Of a DNA stretch of 64,000 nucleotides, positions 19,101 through 27,417 are shown piece by piece (the stretch's first letter is position 1; every line of letters begins with the position of its first letter). The translations under genes were made by a program, and so were the position numbers. The stretch comes from Sphingomonas colocasiae (GTDB lineage Bacteria; Pseudomonadota; Alphaproteobacteria; Sphingomonadales; Sphingomonadaceae). Below the pieces are notes generated by a model, which searched no databases, had not been told where the DNA came from, and was given only the letters and a program-made list of their open reading frames with translations. The stretch spans positions 310,001 to 374,000 of the forward strand of contig NZ_JAINVV010000003.1 of the NCBI RefSeq assembly GCF_019880585.1. The letters are read 5' to 3'.

Positions 19101-19994
19101 ATGACCGAGTTAGCCGCGATCAACAGTTACCGGCCGGGCACGATCCCGCCCAATTTCGACGGGCCACCCGATCATACCGATCTGCGCGAGGCCATGCTCG
19201 AACGCGTGCTCGAGCGGTTCGGCTTCGCCACGCGCCCCGATCCGACGCGCGAGACGCTCGACGAGATCATCAGGCAATGGTCGCGCCGGATCGGCTACGA
19301 CAATGTGCTGAAGCGCATCTATATCGCCGAGCGCCAGACCGGCGCCTTCCCGTCGCAGGATCCCAACGAGTTCTTCGCCGCCTGGCTGGAGCATGGCGTC
19401 GCCGCGGGCTGCTGGCCATCGGCGGAGGCGATGTACGGCCTGCTCGCATTGCTCGGCTTCCGGGTCTCGCGGCTGGCGGGCACGATGCCCGAAGTGCCCG
19501 ATCCGCTGCTGCCCGCGCATGGCGGGCTCAACGTCACGATCGACGGACGCGTCTATCGCGCCGATCCGAGCCTGGGCGCCGAAGCCGCGCTGCCGCTGAT
19601 CGCGGGCGAACGCACCGCGCAGAAAAGCCAGGCGCACGGCATCTGGTGCGAAGGCGACGGCGTGGTGTGGTGGCGGCCCGGCCATATGCGCAACCCGTTG
19701 TCGACGGTGATGTGGCTCGAGGATCTGAGCCCCGCTTTCTACACCTATCGCAATGAGGCGACCAAGGCGTTCAGCATCTTCAACCACTCGCTCTACGTCC
19801 GCAAGAACCGCGATGACGGCGTGCTGACCTATGGCCGTGGCGCGCTGATCACCGTCGATCCGCAGGGCAATCTCTCCGCGACACCGGTCGATCCGAAGGA
19901 CGCACCGGCGATCCTGGTCGAACGGTTCGCCCTGTCCGAAGCGATCGTCGCGCGCGTGCCGATCGCCGACGATGACGGAGCCGGCTTCGCATGA
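19101..19994 (+). CDS. Arylamine N-acetyltransferase-like protein
   Basis: This 297-residue protein has the NAT layout. The presumed catalytic triad is C104 (AAGCWPSAEAM), H140 (PAHGGLNVTI) and D155 (YRADPSLG). RIGYDNVLKRIYI and LLALLGFRVSRLAGTM match the N-terminal domain. The usual R-G-G-x-C motif is degenerate, so the family call is moderate. AAGGAG precedes the ATG. Its stop overlaps the start of the Rieske alpha gene (ATGA), which ties it closely to ring oxygenation. It might acylate or de-acylate an aromatic amine substrate; the reaction is not shown by the sequence. Confidence 0.72.
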   Translation: MTELAAINSYRPGTIPPNFDGPPDHTDLREAMLERVLERFGFATRPDPTRETLDEIIRQWSRRIGYDNVLKRIYIAERQTGAFPSQDPNEFFAAWLEHGVAAGCWPSAEAMYGLLALLGFRVSRLAGTMPEVPDPLLPAHGGLNVTIDGRVYRADPSLGAEAALPLIAGERTAQKSQAHGIWCEGDGVVWWRPGHMRNPLSTVMWLEDLSPAFYTYRNEATKAFSIFNHSLYVRKNRDDGVLTYGRGALITVDPQGNLSATPVDPKDAPAILVERFALSEAIVARVPIADDDGAGFA

Positions 19995-21337
19995 GCGCGC
20001 CCTGCAAGGCCGAAGCGGCGCGCGTCACGCTCGCCCCGCGCGTCGATCGCGACTGGGCGTATCTCGTGCAGCCCGATCGCATCCATCAATCGCTCTACAC
20101 CGATCCGGCGCTGTTCCCGCACGAGATGACCAAGCTGTTCGGGGGGCTCTGGACCTATCTTTGTCACGAAAGCGAACTGCCTGCGGCCAATGCGTTCAAG
20201 CGCGTTCGCCTGGGCCTGCGCCCGGTGGTGATGACACGCGACAAAAGCGGCGCGATCCACGGCCTGTTCAATCGCTGCGCGCATCGCGCCGCGACGATCT
20301 GTCAGGATGATACGGGCGCCACCGCGCGCTTCACCTGCCCCTATCATGGCTGGACCTATGCCAATGACGGGCGCTTGATCGGCGTGCCGTTCGACGACGG
20401 CTATGGCGACGCGTTCGACAAGTCGCTGCACGGCCTGCGCCGGATTCCGCGTATCGAGGCCTATCGCGGCTTCGTCTTCGGCACGCTCAATCCGGACATG
20501 CCTTCGCTCGCCGATCATCTCGGCGCGGCGACCGAGTTGATCGACGAGTTCATCGGCCGCGCGCCGGGCGGCGAGATCGTGCTGGGCGCCGGATCGTTCC
20601 GGGGCGTCTTCGGCGGCAACTGGAAGCTGGTCTTCGACAATGCCGCCGACGGCTATCACCCCGCCTTTTCGCACCGTTCGATCATGGACATGACGCGGAT
20701 CCGCAACGGCGGCGACAAGGGCGGACGCCATTTCGCGACCAACCCCGATAATTCGCCGATGTATTGCAAGGCCTATCCCAACGGCCATGGCCTGCTGCAC
20801 CAGCGGCCGGGCATGGGCAATTCGCTGTGGGACCGCGTCCGTCCCACGCCCGGATCGGAAGCGCAGGTGGCGAGCCTGGTCGCGCGGCTGGGCGAAGACG
20901 GTGCGCGCGCCGCGCTGGAGGGCGTGCCGGGCGGCGGCATCAACCTCAACATCTTTCCCAACCTGCTGCTGATCGGCAATCAGGTGCAGGTGGTCGAACC
21001 GCTGGTGCATGATCGCACCCAGCTCAGCTGGTATGCGACGACGCTCAAGGGCGCGGAGCCCGAGGTCAACCAGTTGCGCATGCGCGTCGCCGAGGACTTC
21101 CCGATCCTGGGCGAGACCGACGATCTCGAGATGTTCGAGCGCTGCTGGGAAGGCATGCGCGCCGAGGAAGCCGAATGGGTGATGTGTGGGCGCGGCAGCC
21201 ACCGCGCCGATGCGGACACGCTCGATCCGGTGACCGGCGTGCGCACCGTGCCGCCCACCGACGAAGCGCCGATGCGCAACTTCTACCGGCACTATGCCGA
21301 TACTCTCTCACGGGAGACCAAGCTTGTCGTCGCTTGA
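19991..21337 (+). CDS. Rieske aromatic-ring-hydroxylating dioxygenase, alpha subunit
   Basis: A 448-residue catalytic subunit. The Rieske [2Fe-2S] ligands are C96/H98 (NRCAHRAA) and C116/H119 (CPYHGW). The mononuclear iron site shows D220, H223 and H228 in DNAADGYHPAFSHR. Such enzymes add O2 across an aromatic ring, or demethylate or deaminate it. The beta subunit follows directly. No ferredoxin, reductase or cis-diol dehydrogenase gene lies in the island, so the electron donor must be encoded elsewhere. Confidence 0.93.
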   Translation: MSAPCKAEAARVTLAPRVDRDWAYLVQPDRIHQSLYTDPALFPHEMTKLFGGLWTYLCHESELPAANAFKRVRLGLRPVVMTRDKSGAIHGLFNRCAHRAATICQDDTGATARFTCPYHGWTYANDGRLIGVPFDDGYGDAFDKSLHGLRRIPRIEAYRGFVFGTLNPDMPSLADHLGAATELIDEFIGRAPGGEIVLGAGSFRGVFGGNWKLVFDNAADGYHPAFSHRSIMDMTRIRNGGDKGGRHFATNPDNSPMYCKAYPNGHGLLHQRPGMGNSLWDRVRPTPGSEAQVASLVARLGEDGARAALEGVPGGGINLNIFPNLLLIGNQVQVVEPLVHDRTQLSWYATTLKGAEPEVNQLRMRVAEDFPILGETDDLEMFERCWEGMRAEEAEWVMCGRGSHRADADTLDPVTGVRTVPPTDEAPMRNFYRHYADTLSRETKLVVA

Positions 21338-21905
21338 AAAGGGCCCGCAATTCGCGCGCTATCTCGATGACGCGCTCTATACCCGACTCGCCGCGATGCA
21401 TGGCGAACTGGCGGGCCGGCCGCCGATGCACGATGCCGCGCTGCGGTTCGAGGCGGAGGCGTTCCTGAACCATGAGGCGCGGCTGCTCGACACGCGCGAC
21501 TTCTCCGCCTGGCTCGGCCTGTTCGCGGAAGAGCTGATCTATTGGCTGCCGCAGGACGAGAGCTCCGATCCGCGCGGATCGGTCAGCCTGTGGCTCGACG
21601 ACCGGCGCCGTCTGGAGGACCGGCTCGTCCGCTTCGGCACCGGCTTCGTCTACAACCAGATCCCGCATCGCAGGCTGCGCCGCTGCATCTCGAACATCGA
21701 GGCCTGGCAGGACGAGCAGGGTGAGGAACGGCGCATCGTCAGCAACCAGATCGCCTTCGAGCATCGCAAGGGGCATGGCGTTCAGCAGCATGTCGCGCTG
21801 GTCGATCATGTGCTGCGTCGCGAGGGGGGGCAGTGGAAGATCGCCATCAAGCGCGCGCTGCTGGTCAACGGGCTGGATGGCTACGACATTCCGACCCTGT
21901 TGTGA
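21324..21905 (+). CDS. Aromatic-ring-hydroxylating dioxygenase, beta subunit
   Basis: The 193-residue small subunit has a SnoaL/NTF2-like fold. Blocks such as FLNHEARLLDTRDFSAWLGLFAEELIYWLP, DDRRRLEDRLVR, and QWKIAIKRALLVN match biphenyl-type beta subunits. I chose the TTG with a GGGAG site 7 bp before it, overlapping the alpha gene by 14 bp. An ATG 30 bp upstream is possible and would overlap more. Its role is structural support of the alpha subunit. Third and last of the NAT-alpha-beta chain. Confidence 0.9.
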   Translation: MSSLEKGPQFARYLDDALYTRLAAMHGELAGRPPMHDAALRFEAEAFLNHEARLLDTRDFSAWLGLFAEELIYWLPQDESSDPRGSVSLWLDDRRRLEDRLVRFGTGFVYNQIPHRRLRRCISNIEAWQDEQGEERRIVSNQIAFEHRKGHGVQQHVALVDHVLRREGGQWKIAIKRALLVNGLDGYDIPTLL

Positions 21906-21929
21906 CGCCTCTCAACCATCCACATCTCC

Positions 21930-22019
21930 TTGTCATTCCCGCGAAAGCGGGAATCCAGCTTCTTCTTCTTTCTGATGCTTCACGGAAAAGCTGGATTCCC
22001 GCTTTCGCGGGAATGACAA
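21930..22019. repeat. Palindromic REP-like repeat pair, copy 3
   Basis: Two perfect 32-bp inverted arms surround a 26-bp spacer, each with an inner gcgaaagc hairpin. It lies between the convergent dioxygenase beta and AraC genes and probably serves as a terminator for both. Confidence 0.85.
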
Positions 22020-22030
22020 GGGAGGATGGT

Positions 22031-23014
22031 TCACCCCCGCCGCAGCGTCTCCGCCGGCGATGCGCCGAAACGGCGACGATAGAGGCTGGCGAAGCTGCTC
22101 AGATGATGGAAACCCCAGTGATTGGCGACCGATGTCACCGTCGCTCCGGATGCGCGTTGCATCAGATCGTCGCGCGCGCGTTCCAGCCGCAAATTGCTGA
22201 AATAGGCCATCGGGCTCGCGCCTCTGAAATCGCGGAAACCGTTGGTGAGCGATCGCCCGCTGACCCCGGCATGCGCCGCGATCTCGTCGAGTGTCAGGGC
22301 GCGCTGAAGATTGGCGTGCATATAGGCTTCGGCCCGCCGCACATAATGGGGAGCGGCCGGAGAAACCGGCGGATTGACCAGCGCATGATGGCTGCCCGAC
22401 TGGCCGATCAGCAAGGTCGTCATCACCAGCCGCGAGAGCTGGCCGATCCCGGCCGGGGTGGTGCACAGCCCCGCCGGCGAAAGCGCGTCGGCATCGATAT
22501 AGCGCAGCAGCGACACCAGCCGCTGGCCCGCGGGCGTCGACAGATCGAGTTCGGCGTCGAAATCGATCTGCCGCTGGAGCGGCAGGCCGGTCAGTTCCTG
22601 ATAATGGTTTTCCAGCGCCGTCTTGGCGATCTTGATGCCGAGCACCTCGCTGTCCTCGCGCCAGCGAAAGCGCGCCGGCCGATCGGGCAGGCAGATCGCG
22701 GCGCGGCTGCCGCCCACCGACAGGGCGCGATCCTCGAAGGCGATATCGCATGCGCCGCCGATATTGATGTGGACGATATAGAAGGTTCCGAACGGGCCTG
22801 GATCGATCAGCACATCGGCGCCGTAGCGCAGATAGAAGATCGAAACGTCGCCCAGCGCGATCTGGTTCATCCGGCTGTCGACCTCGCGCTGGCCGCCGGT
22901 GAAGCGAAGCGCGTGGCTCTTCAACTGGCGGCCGATCAATTCGCGCGCCTCGCCCGGATCGCGGGTGGCGAGCACCGGCCGGCTCTCGAACGGCAAGTGG
23001 CCCTGCGGGAACAT
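22031..23014 (-). CDS. AraC/XylS-family transcriptional regulator
   Basis: A 327-residue regulator. The N-terminal half is an AraC-binding-like domain with GTFYIVHINIGGACDI and RPARFRW. The C-terminal 100 residues hold two helix-turn-helix motifs, the first with LTLDEIAAHAGVSGRSLTNGFRDFRGASPMAYF and the second with VTSVANHWGFHHLSSFASLYRRRFGASPAETLRR. The layout is that of activators of aromatic catabolic operons. It may control the plus-strand dioxygenase genes that end 0.1 kb away, or the divergent esterase gene. I see no clear binding repeat. Confidence 0.9.
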   Translation of the reverse strand: MFPQGHLPFESRPVLATRDPGEARELIGRQLKSHALRFTGGQREVDSRMNQIALGDVSIFYLRYGADVLIDPGPFGTFYIVHINIGGACDIAFEDRALSVGGSRAAICLPDRPARFRWREDSEVLGIKIAKTALENHYQELTGLPLQRQIDFDAELDLSTPAGQRLVSLLRYIDADALSPAGLCTTPAGIGQLSRLVMTTLLIGQSGSHHALVNPPVSPAAPHYVRRAEAYMHANLQRALTLDEIAAHAGVSGRSLTNGFRDFRGASPMAYFSNLRLERARDDLMQRASGATVTSVANHWGFHHLSSFASLYRRRFGASPAETLRRG

Positions 23015-23116
23015 CTTCCCCTCCTTGCTGGCGGCCAGACGGCCAGGTGAAATGTGAACCAGGATGAAGCGAACTTAAACAGCCAAATTTAACTTTGCAA
23101 GAAAGCTATTTTAGAT

Positions 23117-24001
23117 ATGCAAATCGATGGTGCGATCGCCTTCATGCAGCGCGACATGCCGGGAGAGAATGCCGGGCTGGAGGATCTGCGGCGATGGGTC
23201 GACGGGCTCGGCGCGGGATCGATCGCGCCCGAGACGGTGGAACGCGAGGACATCGTCATCGGCGGCATAGCGGCCGCGCATTTCCACGCCCCGGGCAATA
23301 TGGCGGCGCATGCCGTGCTCTACCTGCATGGCGGCGCCTATATGGCGGGATCGGCGACGTCGCATGGCGCCCTTGCCGCCTTGCTGGCGGCAGCGACCGA
23401 TATGGACGTGCTGCTGCCGCTGTACCGGCTGGCGCCGGAACACCCCTTCCCCGCCGCGCTCGACGATGCGATCGCTGTCTATCTGGATCTGGTCGCGGCC
23501 GGTCGCCAGGTCAGCCTGGCTGGGGATTCCGCCGGCGGCGGGCTCGCCCTCTCGCTCGCGCTCGCTATCAGGGATCGTGGCGAGATCATGCCTGCCAGCC
23601 TTTCGCTGATCTCGCCATGGACGGACATGACGCTGAGCGGCGCATCGATGACCGAACGCGCGGCGATCGATCCGATGGTCACCGAAGACGCGCTGCGCGC
23701 CGCCATCGCCAGCTATGCGACGGACCGGCCACCCGCCGACCCCGGCCTCTCGCCGCTGTTCGCCGATCTTGAAGGCCTGCCGCCGATGCTGATCCAGGTG
23801 GGCGAACGCGAGCGGCTGCGCGACGACGCCGCGCGTCTCGCCGAAAAGGCGCGTGCCGCCGGATGCGAGGCCGATTATCGCGAATGGCCGGGCATGATCC
23901 ATGTATGGCACCTGTTCGGCCGCCATCTCCCCGAAAGCGGGCGGGCGATCGCCGAACTGAGCACGCATATTCGCTATTGCTTGCGCCCGCCCGCATCCTG
24001 A
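23117..24001 (+). CDS. Alpha/beta-hydrolase esterase (hormone-sensitive lipase type)
   Basis: The 294-residue protein has the HSL-family motifs: LYLHGGAYMAGS for the oxyanion hole, PLYRLAPEHPFPAALDDA, the nucleophile in GDSAGGGLALSLA, DPGLSPLFADLEGLPPMLIQVGE, and the histidine in GMIHVWHLF. It should hydrolyse short-chain or aromatic esters. No Shine-Dalgarno sequence precedes the ATG; two later in-frame ATGs exist within 13 codons, so the start is uncertain. It is divergent from the AraC gene over a 102-bp AT-rich gap. Confidence 0.88.
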   Translation: MQIDGAIAFMQRDMPGENAGLEDLRRWVDGLGAGSIAPETVEREDIVIGGIAAAHFHAPGNMAAHAVLYLHGGAYMAGSATSHGALAALLAAATDMDVLLPLYRLAPEHPFPAALDDAIAVYLDLVAAGRQVSLAGDSAGGGLALSLALAIRDRGEIMPASLSLISPWTDMTLSGASMTERAAIDPMVTEDALRAAIASYATDRPPADPGLSPLFADLEGLPPMLIQVGERERLRDDAARLAEKARAAGCEADYREWPGMIHVWHLFGRHLPESGRAIAELSTHIRYCLRPPAS

Positions 24002-24164
24002 ACATCGGTCCGCCCCTCGACCAACGCCGCGTCCATCGACTGTGGCCAAAGCGACACGACGATCCGCCATCGTTCGCGATGCTGACACCGGGCGCATCTT
24101 AGCGATTGCACTTCGTCCCGAAATCCCGAACAATTCGGCATCCTCCTCAAGGAGAATGCCGCTT

Positions 24165-24764
24165 ATGGCGCCAGTCAAGGTCGACCCCGAAAAGCTTTTC
24201 GAATTCGCGGACGAACAACGCTTCAACGACTGGCTGAGCAAGCATCACGACACCGCCGACGAGGTCTGGATCCGGATCTACAAGACCGATTCCGGTCTGG
24301 CGACGATCACCCCGAAACAGGCGATCGACGTGGCTTTGTGCTGGGGCTGGATCGACGGGCTGCGCAAGGGGCTCGACGATACCAGCTTTCTGCAGCGCTA
24401 TACGCGGCGGCGGCCACGGAGCATCTGGAGCAGGATCAACGTCGACAATGTCGCGCGGCTGATCGAAGAAGGCCGGATGACGGAGCATGGGCTGGCGCAG
24501 GTCGAAGCCGCGAAGGCCGATGGACGCTGGGATCGCGCCTATGAAAGCGGCCAGGCGATGACGATCCCGGAGGATCTGCAGGCGGCGATCGATGCCGATC
24601 CCGCCGCCAGGGAGATGTTCGCGCGACTGAACGCTCAGAACCGCTTCGCGCTGGCGTTTCGAACGCGCAACATGAAGACCGCTGCGGGCCGCGCCAAGAA
24701 GATCGAAACCTTCGTGCAGATGCTCCGGCGCGGCGAAACCATCTATCCGCAGAAGAAGAGCTGA
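24165..24764 (+). CDS. YdeI/OmpD-associated family protein
   Basis: A 199-residue member of the YdeI family, named from bacteriocin-protection and OmpD association. The block ADEVWIRIYKTDSGLATITPKQAIDVALCWGWIDGLRKGLDD and the later YTRRRPRSIWSRINVDNVARLIEEGRM are typical. The molecular function is not established. Of two nearby ATGs I chose the second, because AAGGAG lies 10 bp before it and only 1 bp before the first. It stands alone. Confidence 0.85.
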   Translation: MAPVKVDPEKLFEFADEQRFNDWLSKHHDTADEVWIRIYKTDSGLATITPKQAIDVALCWGWIDGLRKGLDDTSFLQRYTRRRPRSIWSRINVDNVARLIEEGRMTEHGLAQVEAAKADGRWDRAYESGQAMTIPEDLQAAIDADPAAREMFARLNAQNRFALAFRTRNMKTAAGRAKKIETFVQMLRRGETIYPQKKS

Positions 24765-24770
24765 GACGCA

Positions 24771-24811
24771 CCGCGCGACCGCGGGCGTGGTGACGCCCGG
24801 CGATCGCGCGG
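24771..24811. terminator. Hairpin between convergent genes
   Basis: Outer arms ccgcgcga/tcgcgcgg and inner arms gggcgt/acgccc form an imperfect stem between the convergent YdeI-like and GST genes. It lacks a T-run, so a terminator role is only likely. Confidence 0.35.
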
Positions 24812-24820
24812 CAAATCCGG

Positions 24821-25429
24821 TCAGGCGGCGGCGATGGCCGGCGGCGTGCCGTCCTTCTCGGTCGCGCGGCCGTTGCCCGGCCGCTCGCCCATGCGCGCCA
24901 GATAGGCGTCGAGCGCGTCGCTCGCCGGCACATGCTGCCGCGCCCAGCCCAGGCTGCTGCCCACCATGATGTCCACCGCCGTGAAGCGATCGCCCATCAG
25001 ATAAGGCCCCCGCGCCAGCGCATCGAACAATCGGGCGATCGCGGCATCGTAACGCGCCTTCGCCATGCCGTCGCGCGCGACCTCGCCGCTGATGGCGCTC
25101 CACAGCACAGGCTCCAGTTCGCCGGCGACCCATGCCAGCCAGGTCAGATAGGCGCCGCGCTCCGCGGAGCCGACCGGCGCGCCGAGCCCGGCTTCGGGAA
25201 ACAGATCGGTCAGATAAAGCGCGATGGCGAGCGATTCGGTGACAAGCACATCGTCATGCCTGAGCGCCGGCACCTTGCCGTCGGGATGCGGATTGCCCGG
25301 ATCCCGGGCGCCCGATCCGTCGCGACGGGGAATGTCGCAATAGCGGATCTCGTAATCGACGCCCAGTTCCTCGAGCAGCCAGACCAGCCGGCCCGAACGC
25401 GACCAGGGGGCGTGGAACAATGTCAGCAT
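24821..25429 (-). CDS. Glutathione S-transferase family protein
   Basis: This 202-residue protein has an N-terminal thioredoxin-like domain with LFHAPWSRSGRLVWLLEELGVDYE, where the S-R-S region contacts glutathione. The cis-proline is in DGKVPAL and the E-S pair in LVTESLAIALYLTDLFPE. The helical domain includes DRFTAVDIMVGSSLGWA. GGAGA precedes the chosen ATG. It is divergent from a WYL-domain regulator whose likely operator lies between them. Confidence 0.88.
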   Translation of the reverse strand: MLTLFHAPWSRSGRLVWLLEELGVDYEIRYCDIPRRDGSGARDPGNPHPDGKVPALRHDDVLVTESLAIALYLTDLFPEAGLGAPVGSAERGAYLTWLAWVAGELEPVLWSAISGEVARDGMAKARYDAAIARLFDALARGPYLMGDRFTAVDIMVGSSLGWARQHVPASDALDAYLARMGERPGNGRATEKDGTPPAIAAA

Positions 25430-25480
25430 GGCGATTCTCCGTCTTGGCCCGCAGCGGGATGCGGCGGCCATGGGGATTGA

Positions 25481-25512
25481 CTACTGACATGCTACTGACA
25501 GCATGATGTCAG
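25481..25512. promoter_or_regulatory. Repeated operator between GST and WYL regulator
   Basis: The nonamer ctactgaca occurs twice, 11 bp apart, and the second copy forms a palindrome with a following tgtcag (ctgaca-6 bp-tgtcag). The site is centred in the 106-bp divergent region. It is the obvious binding site for the neighbouring YafY-type regulator. Confidence 0.6.
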
Positions 25513-25535
25513 CAGCGTTGGGATAGGAGGAAAAG

Positions 25536-26243
25536 ATGAGACGCGCCGACCGACTGTTCCAGATCATCCAGATCCTTCGCCGAACGACGAAGCCGATCAC
25601 CGCCGACACGATCGCCACCGAGCTCGAGGTCACCAAACGTACCGTCTATCGCGACATCGCGACGCTGATGGGCCAGCGCGTGCCGATCCGTGGAGAAGCC
25701 GGGTTGGGCTATGTCCTCGACGGCGGTTTCGACATGCCGCCGCTGATGCTGACCTCCGACGAGATCGAGGCGGCGGTGCTCGGCGCGCAATGGGTCATCG
25801 CGCGGGGCGATCCAGCACTGGCGCACGCGGCGCGCGACCTGATCGCCAAGATCGCCGCGACCGTGCCCGGGCAGTTGCGCCCCGTCATCCTCGAACCCGC
25901 CGTTGTCGTTCCCCCGGCATGGGACCGGGCGGCCGAATCGATCGACATGGCCGCGATCCGCGCATCGATCCATGCCGGCCGCAAGCTCGGTATCGGCTAT
26001 CGCGACCGCGAGGATCGGGAAAGCCGGCGGACGGTGTGGCCCTTCCTGGTCGGCTATCGCGAAACCACGCGCATGCTTGTCGCCTGGTGCGAGTTGCGGG
26101 GGGATTTCCGCATGTTCAGGACCGACCGGGTCTCCACGCTGGAGTTTCTGGACGAGCGCTATCCGGCGCGCCCGGCGCAACTTCGCGCGCGCTGGTATGC
26201 GTTCATGCAGGCCCGGCGTCAGGAGCTGGACCGAACAGCCTGA
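25536..26243 (+). CDS. YafY-type transcriptional regulator (HTH_11 + WYL)
   Basis: A 235-residue regulator. The N-terminal helix-turn-helix is RRADRLFQIIQILRRTTKPITADTIATELEVTKRTVYRDIATL, followed by a short wing. The C-terminal WYL-like domain includes GIGYRDREDRESRRTVWPFLVGYRETTRMLVAWCELR and FRMFRTDRV. WYL domains bind small ligands or nucleic acid. AGGAGG lies 6 bp before the ATG. Divergent placement suggests it controls the GST and itself. Confidence 0.9.
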   Translation: MRRADRLFQIIQILRRTTKPITADTIATELEVTKRTVYRDIATLMGQRVPIRGEAGLGYVLDGGFDMPPLMLTSDEIEAAVLGAQWVIARGDPALAHAARDLIAKIAATVPGQLRPVILEPAVVVPPAWDRAAESIDMAAIRASIHAGRKLGIGYRDREDRESRRTVWPFLVGYRETTRMLVAWCELRGDFRMFRTDRVSTLEFLDERYPARPAQLRARWYAFMQARRQELDRTA

Positions 26244-26313
26244 TTGCGAAGCCCCCAAGTCGGCCGCGTCCTGCTTTGAACAGACAATATCCGATCGGGA
26301 CAGTTTCAACCTT

Positions 26314-26580
26314 AGGGTCCGGCGCCATGACTGATGAGGCCGTGACGAGGACGAATTGGGTTCATGGCCAGGCGCGAGTGCGCCGGATAGCAGCGCTATC
26401 CGGCAATCGAGCAACGACGCCAGGGACCCAATTCCTCCTCGCCCGAAGGGTGGCATCATATCGGGCGATCCGCGGCGTCGGAACGCTTGCACGTGGCGAT
26501 GCCACGCGCCGCACCTTCCTCCTGGCGGCTCATCCCGATCTGATACCATCACGACCTCAGCAGTCATGGCGCCGGACCCT
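26314..26580. repeat. Large inverted-repeat element, non-coding
   Basis: Terminal arms of about 36 bp (agggtccggcgccatgactg at the left, its complement at the right) enclose 195 bp. The interior holds further stems: gaattgggtt/acccaattc, a perfect 9-bp hairpin gccggatag...ctatccggc, and cgtggc-gat-gccacg. No reading frame here looks real. It could be a MITE-like remnant or a structured RNA. No clear target duplication is seen. Confidence 0.6.
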
Positions 26581-26583
26581 GGA

Positions 26584-26627
26584 GTGATTTCGAGGCAGGT
26601 GGCTCCACCTGCCGGCTCGAAAATCAC
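26584..26627. promoter_or_regulatory. Strong hairpin upstream of XRE-cupin gene
   Basis: gtgatttcgag-gcaggtgg pairs with ccacctgc-cgg-ctcgaaaatcac, a nearly continuous 18-bp stem with a small loop and 3-nt bulge. It lies 119 bp before the regulator start. No T-run follows, so a simple terminator is unlikely on the plus strand. The rest of the stretch up to the gene shows nothing I can name. Confidence 0.55.
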
Positions 26628-26745
26628 GGCAAGCAAAGGAGTATCGGGAGTCGGTCCGGTTCAATCCGAAACGGATCGAGTCCAGACCCAATTGCGAAAC
26701 CGAACGCGCCTGATAGAGATTGGGCGGGGTAAAGAGGCGACACAG

Positions 26746-27387
26746 ATGAAATCGGAAGAACCCACGCTCGGCGACCTTCTGCGCGGACTGCGCAAGCGCA
26801 ACGGATGGACGGTGAAGGAAATGAGCGACAAGAGCGGCATTCCGCTCTCGACGCTGTCGAAGGTCGAGAACGGACGGCTGACGCTGAGCTATGACAAGCT
26901 GCAACAGTTGAGCCGGCGCCTGAAGATCCGCATGTCGGAACTCTTCGCCGAAGGAGATGTCGAAACCGGCGCGCAACCGGCCTTCACCGCGCGTCGCAGC
27001 GTCGGCAAGCTCGATCGCGCGATCCGCGTGAACACCAGCAATTACGATTATCGCTATCTCTGCACCGAGCTGCGGCAGAAGCGGATGATCCCGATCATCA
27101 TCCGCGTCCGCGCCAAATCGATGGTCGAATTCGACGGCCTTGTTCGCCATCCCGGCGAGGAATTCACCTATGTGCTCAAGGGCCGGGTGGTCGTCCACAC
27201 CCAGTTCTACGATCCCGTCGTGCTCGAGGAAGGCGAATCCATCTATCTCGATTCGAGCATGGGCCACGCCTATCTCGCCGCCGAGGATTGCGACGAGGCG
27301 ATCGTGCTGGGCGTCTGTTCCAGCGCGGACGAGGATCTGCTCGATTCGCTGCTCGGCCAGCACGACGAGTCCGACATTTCGCGCTGA
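26746..27387 (+). CDS. XRE-family regulator with C-terminal cupin
   Basis: A 213-residue protein. Residues 8-65 form a helix-turn-helix of the Cro/CI type (RKRNGWTVKEMSDKSGIPLSTLSKVENGRLTLSYDKLQQLSRRL). The C-terminal cupin_2 domain includes VEFDGLVRHPGEEFTYVLKGRVVVHTQFYDPVVLEEGESIYLDSSMGHAYLA and probably binds a small metabolite. Such regulators often control polyamine, amino acid or fatty-acid genes. It is convergent with the thiolase gene. A short gccggc-ggac-gccggc hairpin lies between them. Confidence 0.88.
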   Translation: MKSEEPTLGDLLRGLRKRNGWTVKEMSDKSGIPLSTLSKVENGRLTLSYDKLQQLSRRLKIRMSELFAEGDVETGAQPAFTARRSVGKLDRAIRVNTSNYDYRYLCTELRQKRMIPIIIRVRAKSMVEFDGLVRHPGEEFTYVLKGRVVVHTQFYDPVVLEEGESIYLDSSMGHAYLAAEDCDEAIVLGVCSSADEDLLDSLLGQHDESDISR

Positions 27388-27417
27388 GGACGGAGCCGGC
27401 GGACGCCGGCACCCGGA

